Shown: one piece after another, positions 52,037 to 61,277 of the stretch | Layout of the letters: each line of letters begins with the position of its first letter | Numbering within the stretch: position 1 is the first letter of the stretch | NCBI RefSeq assembly: GCF_965283645.1 | Contig: NZ_CBDIPG010000001.1 | Coordinates: 4,898,001-4,962,000 of the forward strand | Origin: Kordia sp965283645 | GTDB lineage: Bacteria; Bacteroidota; Bacteroidia; Flavobacteriales; Flavobacteriaceae | Direction of reading: 5' to 3' | Length of the DNA stretch: 64,000 nt | Made by a program: the position numbers and the translations under genes | Notes under the pieces: model-generated | Database searches by the model: none | Seen by the model: the letters and a program-made list of their open reading frames with translations, nothing else | Told to the model about the DNA's origin: nothing

Positions 52037-55000
52037 TTATCTCTTCAATGTAAAATGATTGATAAATTCTTTTGGTGTTCCATCAAATGGGTCTACATAT
52101 TCTACTCTAAACCAATAATCTGCCGATGGCATTGGAGTTCCGTTGTAGGTTCCATCCCAACCAGCTCCTGCTGGACTTATTTGTTTTAAGAGTTTTCCAT
52201 ATCTGTCAAAGATGTAAATCTTCGCCGATGGCTGGTTCTGTAATCCGATAATATTCCATGTCGGATTGTAAGCATCTCCATTTGGAGTAAAGAACTCCAT
52301 AAAGTCGATCAGTCCAAAAGTCCTTACCAGCTCTCCACATCCGTTGGTGTCTCTAACCGTGATGGTATGTTGTCCTGGTTGTAAATCTGTAAAGATTCCA
52401 TCTATTTGCCACTGTCCATCATCTAATTGATACTCATAACTTCCTGAACCACCTGATGCGGTTGCTGTGACAGTATGCGTATCTGAGAATGCTGGTGTGT
52501 TTACTGCAATATCCAAGGTTGTTGGCGCTGAAGAAGGTGTATAGGTTACACTATCATCAAAAGTACAATTGGTTGGATGATTCATATCGGTTACCGTTAC
52601 ACTATAAGTTCCTGCTTCGGTTACTTGTACCGTTGGCGTAGTTTCTGTTCCACTTGGTGTTGTCCATTGGTAGGTATAACCTGCTCCAAAATCGACTCCA
52701 ATAGTTCTTATATCCAAGGCTTGTCCTGTAGCATCTACACACAGAATATCAGCTGCAGGTAAGGTAAATACAGGCAATGGATTTACTTGTAAGTTCACTA
52801 AGATTGGATCTGATAAACATCCCGTGATGGTTTGTCTAACACGTGCATAGAGCGTTTGTGGATTGGACATGTTTACATATGTACTTGCGTTTGCAATACT
52901 ATTGCTGTCCATATCCGCATCGGTAGCACTTTCATAATACACCACTTCCATATCAGCTTGTCCATTAATAATGGTTGCATCCAAACTTGTCAAATCAAAG
53001 GTTGCTGTGTCTTGATCTGTTTGATCATCTGCACAGAGTTCATAGGTATTTGGAGCAGTTGCCGTTGGAATTGGCTCTACACTGAGTTCTAGACTCGCAA
53101 TGTTGTTGGAGTTGATACACTCAGTTGCAGTATTCTCCACACGGATAAATACCGTTTGTGGATCGGTGGCATTCTCAAATCCATTGACAAGTGCCGCTGT
53201 TCCTGCCAGCGCATCTGCCACCGTTGGATGATAAGTTACTGTAAAGGCTGCAAGATCTTGTGGCGCTTCTAATAGATTCAGTGAAGCAGTTACCACATCC
53301 CACTCAAACTGTCCTGTGTTATCATTGTCATATTCACAAAATACATATTCAAAAGTTGTACTAGTTAGTACTGGTAATGGATGTACAATCACAGGAAGCG
53401 CTACTACCTTATAACAAGGTAGCATATTGCTATCAATCTGCAAATCACTCTCCACACGTACATAAATAATTACCTCTCCATCAGTATTGGCAGTTGCCAT
53501 ATCAATACTATGCATGGTCGGATCAACAATGGCGTTTGTATCATTCATAGCATCTGTTTCGCTTGTGTGATAACTAACTGTTACATTGTTTTCATTATTT
53601 ACAATCTCTGCTTCTGACAAAGTAAGATCGAATACTAAAATACCATCTGCATCATCGTCACATTGAGTCAGTGGCTCAGGCATGGTATTAGGTGTTGGAA
53701 TTGGAAGCACACGAAGTGTCATGGTGATATCAGTGGTACATCCTGCGCTATTGGTGGCTCTGATGTAGAGTGTTTGTGGGTTCTCCACATTTTGATACGC
53801 CGTTGGATCTACAATTGGTGTATCACTAGCTAAATCAGTCGCATTGGCATAATACGCAAGTGTTAAACTGGTATCGCCACCTGTGATTTCTAAATATTTC
53901 TCTGTCAGATCAAATGTTGTAAGCTCGTCACTATCATCTCCACTTTCTGCATCATCACACAGTGCAAATGGTATGGGTTGTACCAGCACTGGTGGTCCTA
54001 CCACAATGATATCAAAACGACCAATGGCAAAACATTCCGTAGTATTGTCTTCCAATCGTACCCAAATGGTTTGTTGATTGGCTACAATGTTGGTATAATC
54101 CGTTAGATTTACAATTGGATTGAGAGCATCTGCTGCATCTTGCTGACTCTCATGATAACTCAGCGTGAAATCACTTGGTGTTTGAGTTCCATAGATTTCT
54201 GTTTGGGTCTGGGTCAGATCAAACATATCAAAACCATCCAAACTATCGGCATCATCACACGCTTCTATATCTGTAATCACGAGTGGCAATACTGGAATTG
54301 GTGTCACCGTTAGTTGTAACGGTGTCACGGTAAAACAACCTGTAATAGTATTGGTAGCAAGTACATAAATTTCTTGGCTATCCATCATGATATTGGTGTA
54401 TGGACTTGCCAGTGGAAATAGATTCTGCTGTGCATCAGCCAGTGTTTCATGGAAACTATACACCACATCGGGTTCATTGTTGATGATATCGTTTACTAAA
54501 TCATCCAAATCAAAGAGTTGGAATCCATCATTGTCCTCATCACAGATATCTGCCACTAACATTCCGTTAGGATTTAGTGTTGGACTTGGCAGTGGATTGA
54601 CACTGATGTCAAAAGTGATGGTGTTTTCACAACCTGTGGTATCATTGGTGGCTTTTACAAAGATGGTTTGCACTCCAGGTTCTGTATTGCTATACATACT
54701 TGGATTGGCAATTGGCGTGTCACTAGCTAGATCAGCCGCATTGGCGTAATAATCAAGACTAATTCCAGGTGCGCTGTTGAGTAAATCTTCTGAGAGTGAT
54801 GTTAGATCAAATACTTCAACACCATCATTGAGCGAAACGGCATCACAGAGTTCCAGTCCTGGTAATTGTACCAATGTTGGTAATTCATTGACGATTAACG
54901 TTAGGTTGGTTACTGTAAAACAGCCAGTGGCTAAATCTTCCACACGTACCCAAATGATTTGTGGACTTGGTGGAATGTTGCTATAGGCGTTTGTGTTGTT

Positions 55001-55346
55001 GATCTCGCCTGCGTTAGTTCCTGCAATAGCATTTGCTTGTGTGTTGTAGTAACGAACATCGTGAGTTAACGGATCTTCTCCGTTTAGAATGTCTGGTTCA
55101 CTTTGCGTCAGATCAAACTGAGCAATACCATCGGTATCAGCATCACACTCGGCAAGAAGCGTGGCATCCATAGCGGCAATCTCTGGTGAATCGTGAACAA
55201 TCAAATCAAGTGGTACGACATTGAAACATCCCGTAAGGACATTTTCAACACGTACATATATTGTTTGGTTATAGGCGTTGATGTTGGTGTAACTATCTGC
55301 TAACACATTGACATTGTTATCCGCATCTTCTGGTGTTTCGTGGTAG
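52037..55346 (-). repeat. 3.3-kb near-identical block, copy 2
   Basis: The partner of 45374-48683, covering the last nine Asp/Cys repeats, the PKD-like segment and the sorting domain. Differences are single substitutions only, for example Asn/Asp in THNV/THDV and Thr/Pro in YTAS/YTPS. Confidence 0.9.
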
Positions 55347-58300
55347 GTGACTGTTACCTGTCCTGGAATTACGCCACCTGTAATTTCACTCTCCGTGCTA
55401 CGAATGTCGAAGATTCCGAATCCATCGTTGTCCGTGTCGCAGTATTCTAAATCGGTCGGGATATTCGCCACAGGCGATTCACTGACAACAATTTCAAAGC
55501 TAGTGGTGCTAAAACAGCCTGTTGTTCCATCTTCGACACGTACAAAAATCATTTGTGGATTGCTGGTATTTGTATAGGGAGAAGCGAGTGGATTCATGTT
55601 GGTATCCGCATCCGCTTGTGTTAGGTAGTATTGCACCGAAACACCTGTTTGAGTTCCGATGATTTGTCCACTTTGAGAATTTAAATCACTTGGCGCAATT
55701 CCGTCAAACGGATCGTCACACACGGCTAAATCATCGGGCATGTTAGCAATTGGATTTTCATTGATGATTAAATCAAAATCCATGGTAGTATTGACACAAC
55801 CTGTTACGGTGTTTACCGCACGTACAAAAATGGTTCTTGGAAAAGAGGTGTATGGACTTGCTATAGGATCGGTATCGGACTGTGCATCCGCAAGCGATTC
55901 ATGATATGAAACATCAATATTGGCTTGTCCGTCGATTACTTCTGAATCTTTTGTAGAAAGATCAAAAATGAATTGATTGGCATCATCACTACAAACGACA
56001 TAATCTGTAATTGTGTTTTGCGTTGGCAATGGATTTACTGTAAGACTGATATGTTCACCAAGACCAAGACAGGCATTGTCCACATCACTATCGACACGCA
56101 CCACAATGTTTTGTAAGTTAGGTGAGGCATCATTTCGGTGATTGCTAATATCTGGAATTGCGTTTGTTTCTGCCAAGGCATCTGCAAAGTTTTCGTAGTA
56201 GGTGATCGTTAATGTTTGACCAGTAGCTGGAAAAAGCGCGTTGATTTGTGCTTCCGCTGAACTGAAATCAAACGTAGCTACACCGTTGGTATTGTCATTA
56301 TCGATGAGTTCATCATCACAGACTTCATATTCTATTTGAAAGGTAGCAGGAATCTGCGTAGTAGCTACCGAGAGATTTACCTGTCCAATTCTAAAACAAC
56401 CATTTACAGTTTCTACATTTGCGTAGACTAATCCGCCATTTGTGCTGGCAAATGCTGTTGGATCGGCAATAGGATTGGTGTTATTCTGCGCATCAGTAAG
56501 ATCCGTATAATAGGTAAATGTTTCATTGGCAAAATCATTCGATAAGAGTGAATTGGCTTCTGTGAGATTAAAATCAGAAACTCCATCAGTATCATCATCA
56601 CATTGACGAAGCAGTACAGGTTGTAGAACTACAGGCAATGGATTCACCACTACATTAAAGGTAGTCGTTTCAAAACAGTTTGGATTGTCAATATTCTCCA
56701 CACGAATCACCACTTGATTTCCACCAGCAGTAGTATTGATATAGGAATCTGAAAGCGCGTTCATGTTATCATTCGCATCATTTTGATTGGCATGATAGGA
56801 CACAGAAAACTGTGTAGGATCTTGCGTATTCAGTACTAAAGGATCAATCGTTGTCAGATCAAAGGTTGTAAAGCCATTGGTATCATCTCCATCAACGGCA
56901 TCATCACAAAGCTCGTAATTCATCACGGCATTCGCAACAGGTTGATCGAAGACATCAAAGTCAAAAGAAATGACAGCAGCACAATCGGTGTTGTCATTGT
57001 TTTCTATACGAATAAAGATCGTTTCGAGTGTGTAAGCAACTTGATTTGTATACATTCCTGCAATAGGATTGGTGTTCATATCAGCATCCATCTGTGTAGG
57101 ATGGAAGGTAGTTGTAAACTGCAATGGATCTTGTGTTCCGAGAGCAATCGCAATGAAATCATCTAAATTCAAGGTAGAAAATCCATCATTGTCATCATCA
57201 CAAATGAGTTGATCATCGATGACGTTGGCGGTTGGTGTTGTAAATATGGTTACAGTTGCTTGTCCTTCTAGCGGACATTCTCCATTATTTTGATCAATAG
57301 TTACCTCATATAATCCAGCATCTGCTAGTGTTACATTTGTTAAATTTAGTTGAAAAGTATTTGTAGCTAAAGGATTTCCTTCAAACGTCCATGTGTAGGT
57401 TGCACCAGGAATATCATCGGCTGTCAGGGTATAATTTTGTGTGGTACATAATGTCAAATCTGTTGTAGAAACTCCATTACGTATAATATCGATTGGTGTT
57501 GCAAATAACGATTGAATGAATGGTGGAAGTCCAATTCTGGAAAGATTTGTATTTGTGCCTGTAATATCTAGTAAAATTCCATTTTGATTGTATACTACAG
57601 CTGGTCCAGCTGCTTCAGGATTTTCTATAACACCTAAAAACTGACCTGATCCAGCAATATTGTTAAAGTCTAGTAAAGCTCTATATATTCTTCCATCAAT
57701 ACCAACTTGAACAGCTCCAGCAGAAAAAACAGGAGAATCATTAATTGTGAATTGTGAACCTGGAATATCCGCGGCTAATAAATCGTATTGAAGTAATAAA
57801 CTGTTTCCAGTTCCAGCATCTCCAAGTCCAACAGTAGCATATAATTTTGTTGCTTCAGGTGAGAATTCTACTCCGTAAGGAGAATCTCCATCATATAATT
57901 CAATTTCATTGCTTACAATTCCAGAACTATTATCAAAGTCATATAACATTACTTTTCCAGGACCATTTCCACCTTCTACAGTAGTGAGTCCTAAATGTGC
58001 GGCCGCTAATTTATCTCCAAGTGGAGATGCTTTCAAGTATCCTAAAGCATTTCTTCTGTATCCAGAAATAGGGACAATTGTTGGAGTATTACTAACAACT
58101 GGGTTTGTGTCAACTCCTACAGCATCAACTTTGAAGGCATAAAAGTTATTGATAAAGTGTGTTATAACCCAAAAAGAATCACAATCAGAGCTTTTTACAG
58201 CAGATATTTTTTCAGAACATTTGAAACGTGTTTCTTGAGGATTTGTAGTGTCATATGTTATTAGTGGAACATTTTTTTGAGCACCATCAACAAAACCAAT

Positions 58301-58720
58301 TCCGTCTGTCATGTCTACAACGGAATAGTTTAATCCATTATTTACACCACCATCATTATGATGTGGTTCATCTACCGTAAAAATGTAATAGATATTTGGG
58401 TCTTGTGGTTTTGGTACAATAATGGCGGATGAAGTACTTGAACTATCTCCATTTAAACCAGTACCATTTGTCATGATTAAGTGGTTTCTATTCCAAACAG
58501 TAATTCCGTCAGTATAGAATAATAATTCTCCATCTGTATCAGAAATAGAGGCGCAACCTTCGAGTGTATCTAAGCTTCCATTAGTTACAGCAGTTACAGT
58601 TCCTGTGTCAGGGTCAAATTGTAATCCTGCATTTTGACCAAAATACCAGTTAGCAGCTTCGCCTTGTGCAAAAATTAATGTTGGTACTATAATAAAAACG
58701 AATAGTAAAAGTTTTTTCAT
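52037..58720 (-). CDS. Giant surface protein: propeller-like head, Asp-rich repeats, T9SS type B tail
   Basis: An exported protein of about 2227 residues. ATG 58720 gives MKKLLLFVFIIVPTLIFAQ (signal peptide); an ATG 24 bp upstream is less likely. The N-terminal about 430 residues resemble a beta-propeller, seen in flavobacterial proteins opening ANWYFGQNAGLQF. An Ig-like domain follows (TLCTTQNYTLTADDIPGATY). Then come about 14-15 Asp/Cys repeats, a PKD-like segment and the type B sorting domain (EFFTPNGDAY..., ending INHFTLKR). The last nine repeats and tail are nearly identical to the lectin-headed neighbour, so the two differ mainly in their heads. Likely an outer-surface adhesin or ligand-binding protein. 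Confidence 0.9.
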   Translation of the reverse strand: MKKLLLFVFIIVPTLIFAQGEAANWYFGQNAGLQFDPDTGTVTAVTNGSLDTLEGCASISDTDGELLFYTDGITVWNRNHLIMTNGTGLNGDSSSTSSAIIVPKPQDPNIYYIFTVDEPHHNDGGVNNGLNYSVVDMTDGIGFVDGAQKNVPLITYDTTNPQETRFKCSEKISAVKSSDCDSFWVITHFINNFYAFKVDAVGVDTNPVVSNTPTIVPISGYRRNALGYLKASPLGDKLAAAHLGLTTVEGGNGPGKVMLYDFDNSSGIVSNEIELYDGDSPYGVEFSPEATKLYATVGLGDAGTGNSLLLQYDLLAADIPGSQFTINDSPVFSAGAVQVGIDGRIYRALLDFNNIAGSGQFLGVIENPEAAGPAVVYNQNGILLDITGTNTNLSRIGLPPFIQSLFATPIDIIRNGVSTTDLTLCTTQNYTLTADDIPGATYTWTFEGNPLATNTFQLNLTNVTLADAGLYEVTIDQNNGECPLEGQATVTIFTTPTANVIDDQLICDDDNDGFSTLNLDDFIAIALGTQDPLQFTTTFHPTQMDADMNTNPIAGMYTNQVAYTLETIFIRIENNDNTDCAAVISFDFDVFDQPVANAVMNYELCDDAVDGDDTNGFTTFDLTTIDPLVLNTQDPTQFSVSYHANQNDANDNMNALSDSYINTTAGGNQVVIRVENIDNPNCFETTTFNVVVNPLPVVLQPVLLRQCDDDTDGVSDFNLTEANSLLSNDFANETFTYYTDLTDAQNNTNPIADPTAFASTNGGLVYANVETVNGCFRIGQVNLSVATTQIPATFQIEYEVCDDELIDNDNTNGVATFDFSSAEAQINALFPATGQTLTITYYENFADALAETNAIPDISNHRNDASPNLQNIVVRVDSDVDNACLGLGEHISLTVNPLPTQNTITDYVVCSDDANQFIFDLSTKDSEVIDGQANIDVSYHESLADAQSDTDPIASPYTSFPRTIFVRAVNTVTGCVNTTMDFDLIINENPIANMPDDLAVCDDPFDGIAPSDLNSQSGQIIGTQTGVSVQYYLTQADADTNMNPLASPYTNTSNPQMIFVRVEDGTTGCFSTTSFEIVVSESPVANIPTDLEYCDTDNDGFGIFDIRSTESEITGGVIPGQVTVTYHETPEDADNNVNVLADSYTNINAYNQTIYVRVENVLTGCFNVVPLDLIVHDSPEIAAMDATLLAECDADTDGIAQFDLTQSEPDILNGEDPLTHDVRYYNTQANAIAGTNAGEINNTNAYSNIPPSPQIIWVRVEDLATGCFTVTNLTLIVNELPTLVQLPGLELCDAVSLNDGVEVFDLTSLSEDLLNSAPGISLDYYANAADLASDTPIANPSMYSNTEPGVQTIFVKATNDTTGCENTITFDISVNPLPSPTLNPNGMLVADICDEDNDGFQLFDLDDLVNDIINNEPDVVYSFHETLADAQQNLFPLASPYTNIMMDSQEIYVLATNTITGCFTVTPLQLTVTPIPVLPLVITDIEACDDADSLDGFDMFDLTQTQTEIYGTQTPSDFTLSYHESQQDAADALNPIVNLTDYTNIVANQQTIWVRLEDNTTECFAIGRFDIIVVGPPVLVQPIPFALCDDAESGDDSDELTTFDLTEKYLEITGGDTSLTLAYYANATDLASDTPIVDPTAYQNVENPQTLYIRATNSAGCTTDITMTLRVLPIPTPNTMPEPLTQCDDDADGILVFDLTLSEAEIVNNENNVTVSYHTSETDAMNDTNAIVDPTMHSIDMATANTDGEVIIYVRVESDLQIDSNMLPCYKVVALPVIVHPLPVLTSTTFEYVFCEYDNDNTGQFEWDVVTASLNLLEAPQDLAAFTVTYHPTVADALAGTAALVNGFENATDPQTVFIRVENTATECINSNNIASLELSVEPIPTATAPNTYELCADDQTDQDTATFDLTSLDATIINGQADMEVVYYESATDADMDSNSIANASTYVNMSNPQTLYARVRQTITGCLSDPILVNLQVNPLPVFTLPAADILCVDATGQALDIRTIGVDFGAGYTYQWTTPSGTETTPTVQVTEAGTYSVTVTDMNHPTNCTFDDSVTYTPSSAPTTLDIAVNTPAFSDTHTVTATASGGSGSYEYQLDDGQWQIDGIFTDLQPGQHTITVRDTNGCGELVRTFGLIDFMEFFTPNGDAYNPTWNIIGLQNQPSAKIYIFDRYGKLLKQISPAGAGWDGTYNGTPMPSADYWFRVEYVDPFDGTPKEFINHFTLKR

Positions 58721-59022
58721 TTGTAATCTTTGTTTTCTGTGCATGTAAAATGCTCAATGCCTAAGTAATAACTCGTTTTGTGCGCTATTATTTTATGATA
58801 TTGAGAATTAATCTTTTCTGAGCAATGTGCAATTGAAATAACAGTTTTTATACTAAACAGCTATGATTTTAAAAAAGGGAAATCATAGAAGGAGTTATAT
58901 TGAGGTATTTCATAGCAATTATCAATACTCAGCGGTTGCCAAATATACTAAATTAAGAACCAAAAAAAGAGCGAATTTCTCCGCTCTTTATATAAAATCT
59001 ATTCGTTTGGTATACTATTTTG

Positions 59023-59856
59023 TTATAAATCTCTACTTTTTAATAATCGGTAGGATAAAAAGATATAAATAAAAATCCACGCGCCTGCAATTACAAATTC
59101 ATACCAATATGCTGGATAGTCAGTTATAAGTGTAACATCAGTTGGATTGTGTAGAGCAACAATTCGTGATGCAGGTTCATCAATTAAATTCCACATTGCG
59201 GTAAATGGGAAAAACTGCATAATTTCATTAGAAATATCATAATTGTACCATTTAAAGCGGAATAAACCATATAAAATAAGTTCTAGTATAAAACTTATAA
59301 ACAAGAAACCTAATGAAAAAGCTGATCGTTTTATCAATACACCTACAAACAAGCATAAACTAAAGAATGTCAATAGTTTTACAAAATAGGCTAAGATGAA
59401 TTCAGTGCCACTAAAAACAGTGTCAATATATAAATCTTGAGATGGTGTGTTGAGCACACCAATGGTTAACGTAATCAAAAATACAACAAAAGTAACCACT
59501 ACCGAATAGGCTAAAATGAAGTAAAACTTGGAAAGAATGACTTCTTTTTTGCTCAATCCGTCAATTAAATTTTGCTTTAAAGTTCTGTTACTGTATTCGT
59601 TCCCAATCATGGAAACCACCACAATAGCAAAGAAAAACTTAAAGAAAGCAATAAAAAATGTAGTAATATGCCATATGTATGGAAACTCAAAAATTTTAGT
59701 TTCTGATAAGTCAAGTGTAAAATATCCAAAAAAGTTAATCTTTATAGAGGAAAGAATTAAAATGGATAGTGGAAATATAAAAGATATTAATAATAATAGT
59801 TTGCTGGTTCTGTTGAGCCAGAGTTTTTGAAATTCTATTTGTAGTAAACGTACCAT
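59023..59856 (-). CDS. ABC-2 type permease (BcrB-like)
   Basis: A 277-residue membrane protein with about six hydrophobic helices (LLLLISFIFPLSILILSS, FKFFFAIVVVSMIGNEYSNRTLKQNLIDGLSKKEV, VVVTFVVFLITLTIGVL, FLFISFILELILYGLF and a C-terminal span). The NEYSxxTLKQ loop is typical of ABC-2 permeases of the BcrB/NatB type. Its gene begins 18 bp after the ATP-binding gene. Such pairs often confer self-immunity to peptides, but the substrate here is unknown. Confidence 0.8.
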   Translation of the reverse strand: MVRLLQIEFQKLWLNRTSKLLLLISFIFPLSILILSSIKINFFGYFTLDLSETKIFEFPYIWHITTFFIAFFKFFFAIVVVSMIGNEYSNRTLKQNLIDGLSKKEVILSKFYFILAYSVVVTFVVFLITLTIGVLNTPSQDLYIDTVFSGTEFILAYFVKLLTFFSLCLFVGVLIKRSAFSLGFLFISFILELILYGLFRFKWYNYDISNEIMQFFPFTAMWNLIDEPASRIVALHNPTDVTLITDYPAYWYEFVIAGAWIFIYIFLSYRLLKSRDL

Positions 59857-59874
59857 AGTCGATGATGAATGAAA

Positions 59875-60777
59875 TTAGTTAGATTGATTTTCGGTAAGGA
59901 TTAAGAATTGTTCTTCCAAGCTTTCTTTTCGTTGCACTAAGTGCGATAGCACAATACCTTCATTAAACATTTGTTTGTTAAAATCGGCAGCACTTAAAGG
60001 TGCCGTTAAAAAAGCGGTAATCAATCCGTCTTGTCTTTTGATTTTCCCAAAAGAATTGTTATTCTGTAAATACGACAGTAACTGATCTTCTTGCGCTGTT
60101 TTTAATTCAAAAAATCCTTGACTCGCTACCATTTCGTCCACGCGTCCTGAATATATTTTCTTTCCTTTTCTTAAAATTACGACATGCGAACATACTTTTT
60201 CAACTTCATCCAATAAGTGAGAAGCCAACAAAATAGTAGTTCCTTTTGACGCAATTTTTTTAATAATTTCTCTAATTTGATGAATTCCTTGCGGATCTAG
60301 TCCATTTGTTGGTTCATCTAAAATTAAAATTTCTGGATCATTCAATAGGGCAGAAGCAATTGCTAATCGTTGTTTCATTCCTAATGAAAATGTTCTAAAC
60401 GAACTGTTTTTTCGTTCTAAAAGTCCAACGAGTTCCAGTTTTTTGTCAATTTTATCAGTTGAAACATTTTTAATTTTGCACACTAACTTTAAATTGTCTT
60501 TTGCAGACATGTACGGGTAAAAATTTGGGCGTTCAATAATGGCGCCTACTTTTTTCAAAGCATCATGTACTTGAACATTTCCGTCAAACCAATGAAAATT
60601 TCCAGAAGTTTTATTAACAACATTTAAGACCATTCCTAAAGTGGTAGATTTTCCACTTCCGTTAGGTCCTAAAATACCGTATACATTCCCTTTTTCTATG
60701 GTGAATGATAAGTCTTGTACTGCTTTTATTAAACCAAAGTTTTTACTGAGGTTTTGCAGTGTTAGAATAGTTTTCAA
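59875..60777 (-). CDS. ABC transporter ATP-binding protein (BcrA-like)
   Basis: A 300-residue ATPase: Walker A GPNGSGKSTTLG (about residues 38-49), signature FSLGMKQRLAIASA, Walker B ILILDEPTNGLDP and switch LASHLLDE. About 80 extra residues at the C-terminus are of the kind found in BcrA-type drug/peptide ATPases. The start is TTG 60777 (no ATG in frame close by). It forms an operon with the permease. It points away from the precursor peptide gene at 61030, which starts about 250 bp off on the other strand. Confidence 0.88.
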   Translation of the reverse strand: MKTILTLQNLSKNFGLIKAVQDLSFTIEKGNVYGILGPNGSGKSTTLGMVLNVVNKTSGNFHWFDGNVQVHDALKKVGAIIERPNFYPYMSAKDNLKLVCKIKNVSTDKIDKKLELVGLLERKNSSFRTFSLGMKQRLAIASALLNDPEILILDEPTNGLDPQGIHQIREIIKKIASKGTTILLASHLLDEVEKVCSHVVILRKGKKIYSGRVDEMVASQGFFELKTAQEDQLLSYLQNNNSFGKIKRQDGLITAFLTAPLSAADFNKQMFNEGIVLSHLVQRKESLEEQFLILTENQSN

Positions 60778-61029
60778 TATGAATAGTTTTTTGATTGATT
60801 GTATATAGTTGACGACTCAAATTAAGATTTGTTACAAAATACATGGAAATCTCCACTTTCTCTACTTTTTTTAAAATCAAATGTAGAAATAGTCTTATTG
60901 GGTACACCTGAACATATTGAGTTTTAAAAATACTTCAAAAACTATCATATCATATAATTTAGAAAAACCAAAAAAGGTGTATGCCGAAAAACCGATTTCA
61001 AACAGAGTAGGCAATTTAAATTTATAACT

Positions 61030-61215
61030 ATGTTAAAAGGAATTTTAGGAATTAAGGGAGTTTCAGAATTAAAAAAACAACAGCAAGCAACAATTCGTGG
61101 CGGTGTAAATTATGATCCTCAAGTATGTATACAATGCCAAGGAGTGCCACTGCCAAATGGTGGTTGTTTTATTTCAGAAGTCAATGAACCTTGTTTAGAA
61201 GGTTTGGATGGTTAA
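61030..61215 (+). CDS. GG-leader precursor peptide with a distinct leader (4 Cys)
   Basis: A 61-residue peptide. Its leader starts MLKGILGIKGVSELKKQQQ and ends IRGG at about residues 22-25; it is unlike the LNKxxIS leader and closer to flavobacterial 'LxxKGVxxLxKxxQxxIxGG' bacteriocin-type leaders. The core of 36 residues carries four Cys (VCIQC, GGC, PC) and is acidic. It lies divergent from the BcrAB-like transporter, which may export or give immunity to it, but nothing else supports that. A strong bidirectional terminator follows. Confidence 0.7.
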   Translation: MLKGILGIKGVSELKKQQQATIRGGVNYDPQVCIQCQGVPLPNGGCFISEVNEPCLEGLDG

Positions 61216-61230
61216 AAATAGATGAAGTTA

Positions 61231-61269
61231 AAAAGGTAGCATATGTTATAAACGATATGCTACCTTTTC
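61231..61269 (+). terminator. Bidirectional terminator
   Basis: A perfect aaaaggtagcatat / atatgctacctttt stem around gttataaacg, with A and T runs on both sides, between the precursor and the convergent nucleoid protein gene. Confidence 0.85.
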
Positions 61270-61277
61270 TATGTGAA

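Noticed and set aside
39534..57166. Many plus-strand open frames across the giant repeat genes
   Set aside because: They recur at the same offset in both paralogues and are Ile/Cys/Ser-rich reverse-strand shadows of the Asp/Cys repeats.
59023..60777. ABC pair as dedicated exporter for all GG-leader peptides
   Set aside because: The ATPase has no C39 peptidase domain and the precursors are widely scattered; only a loose link to the 61030 gene is justified.
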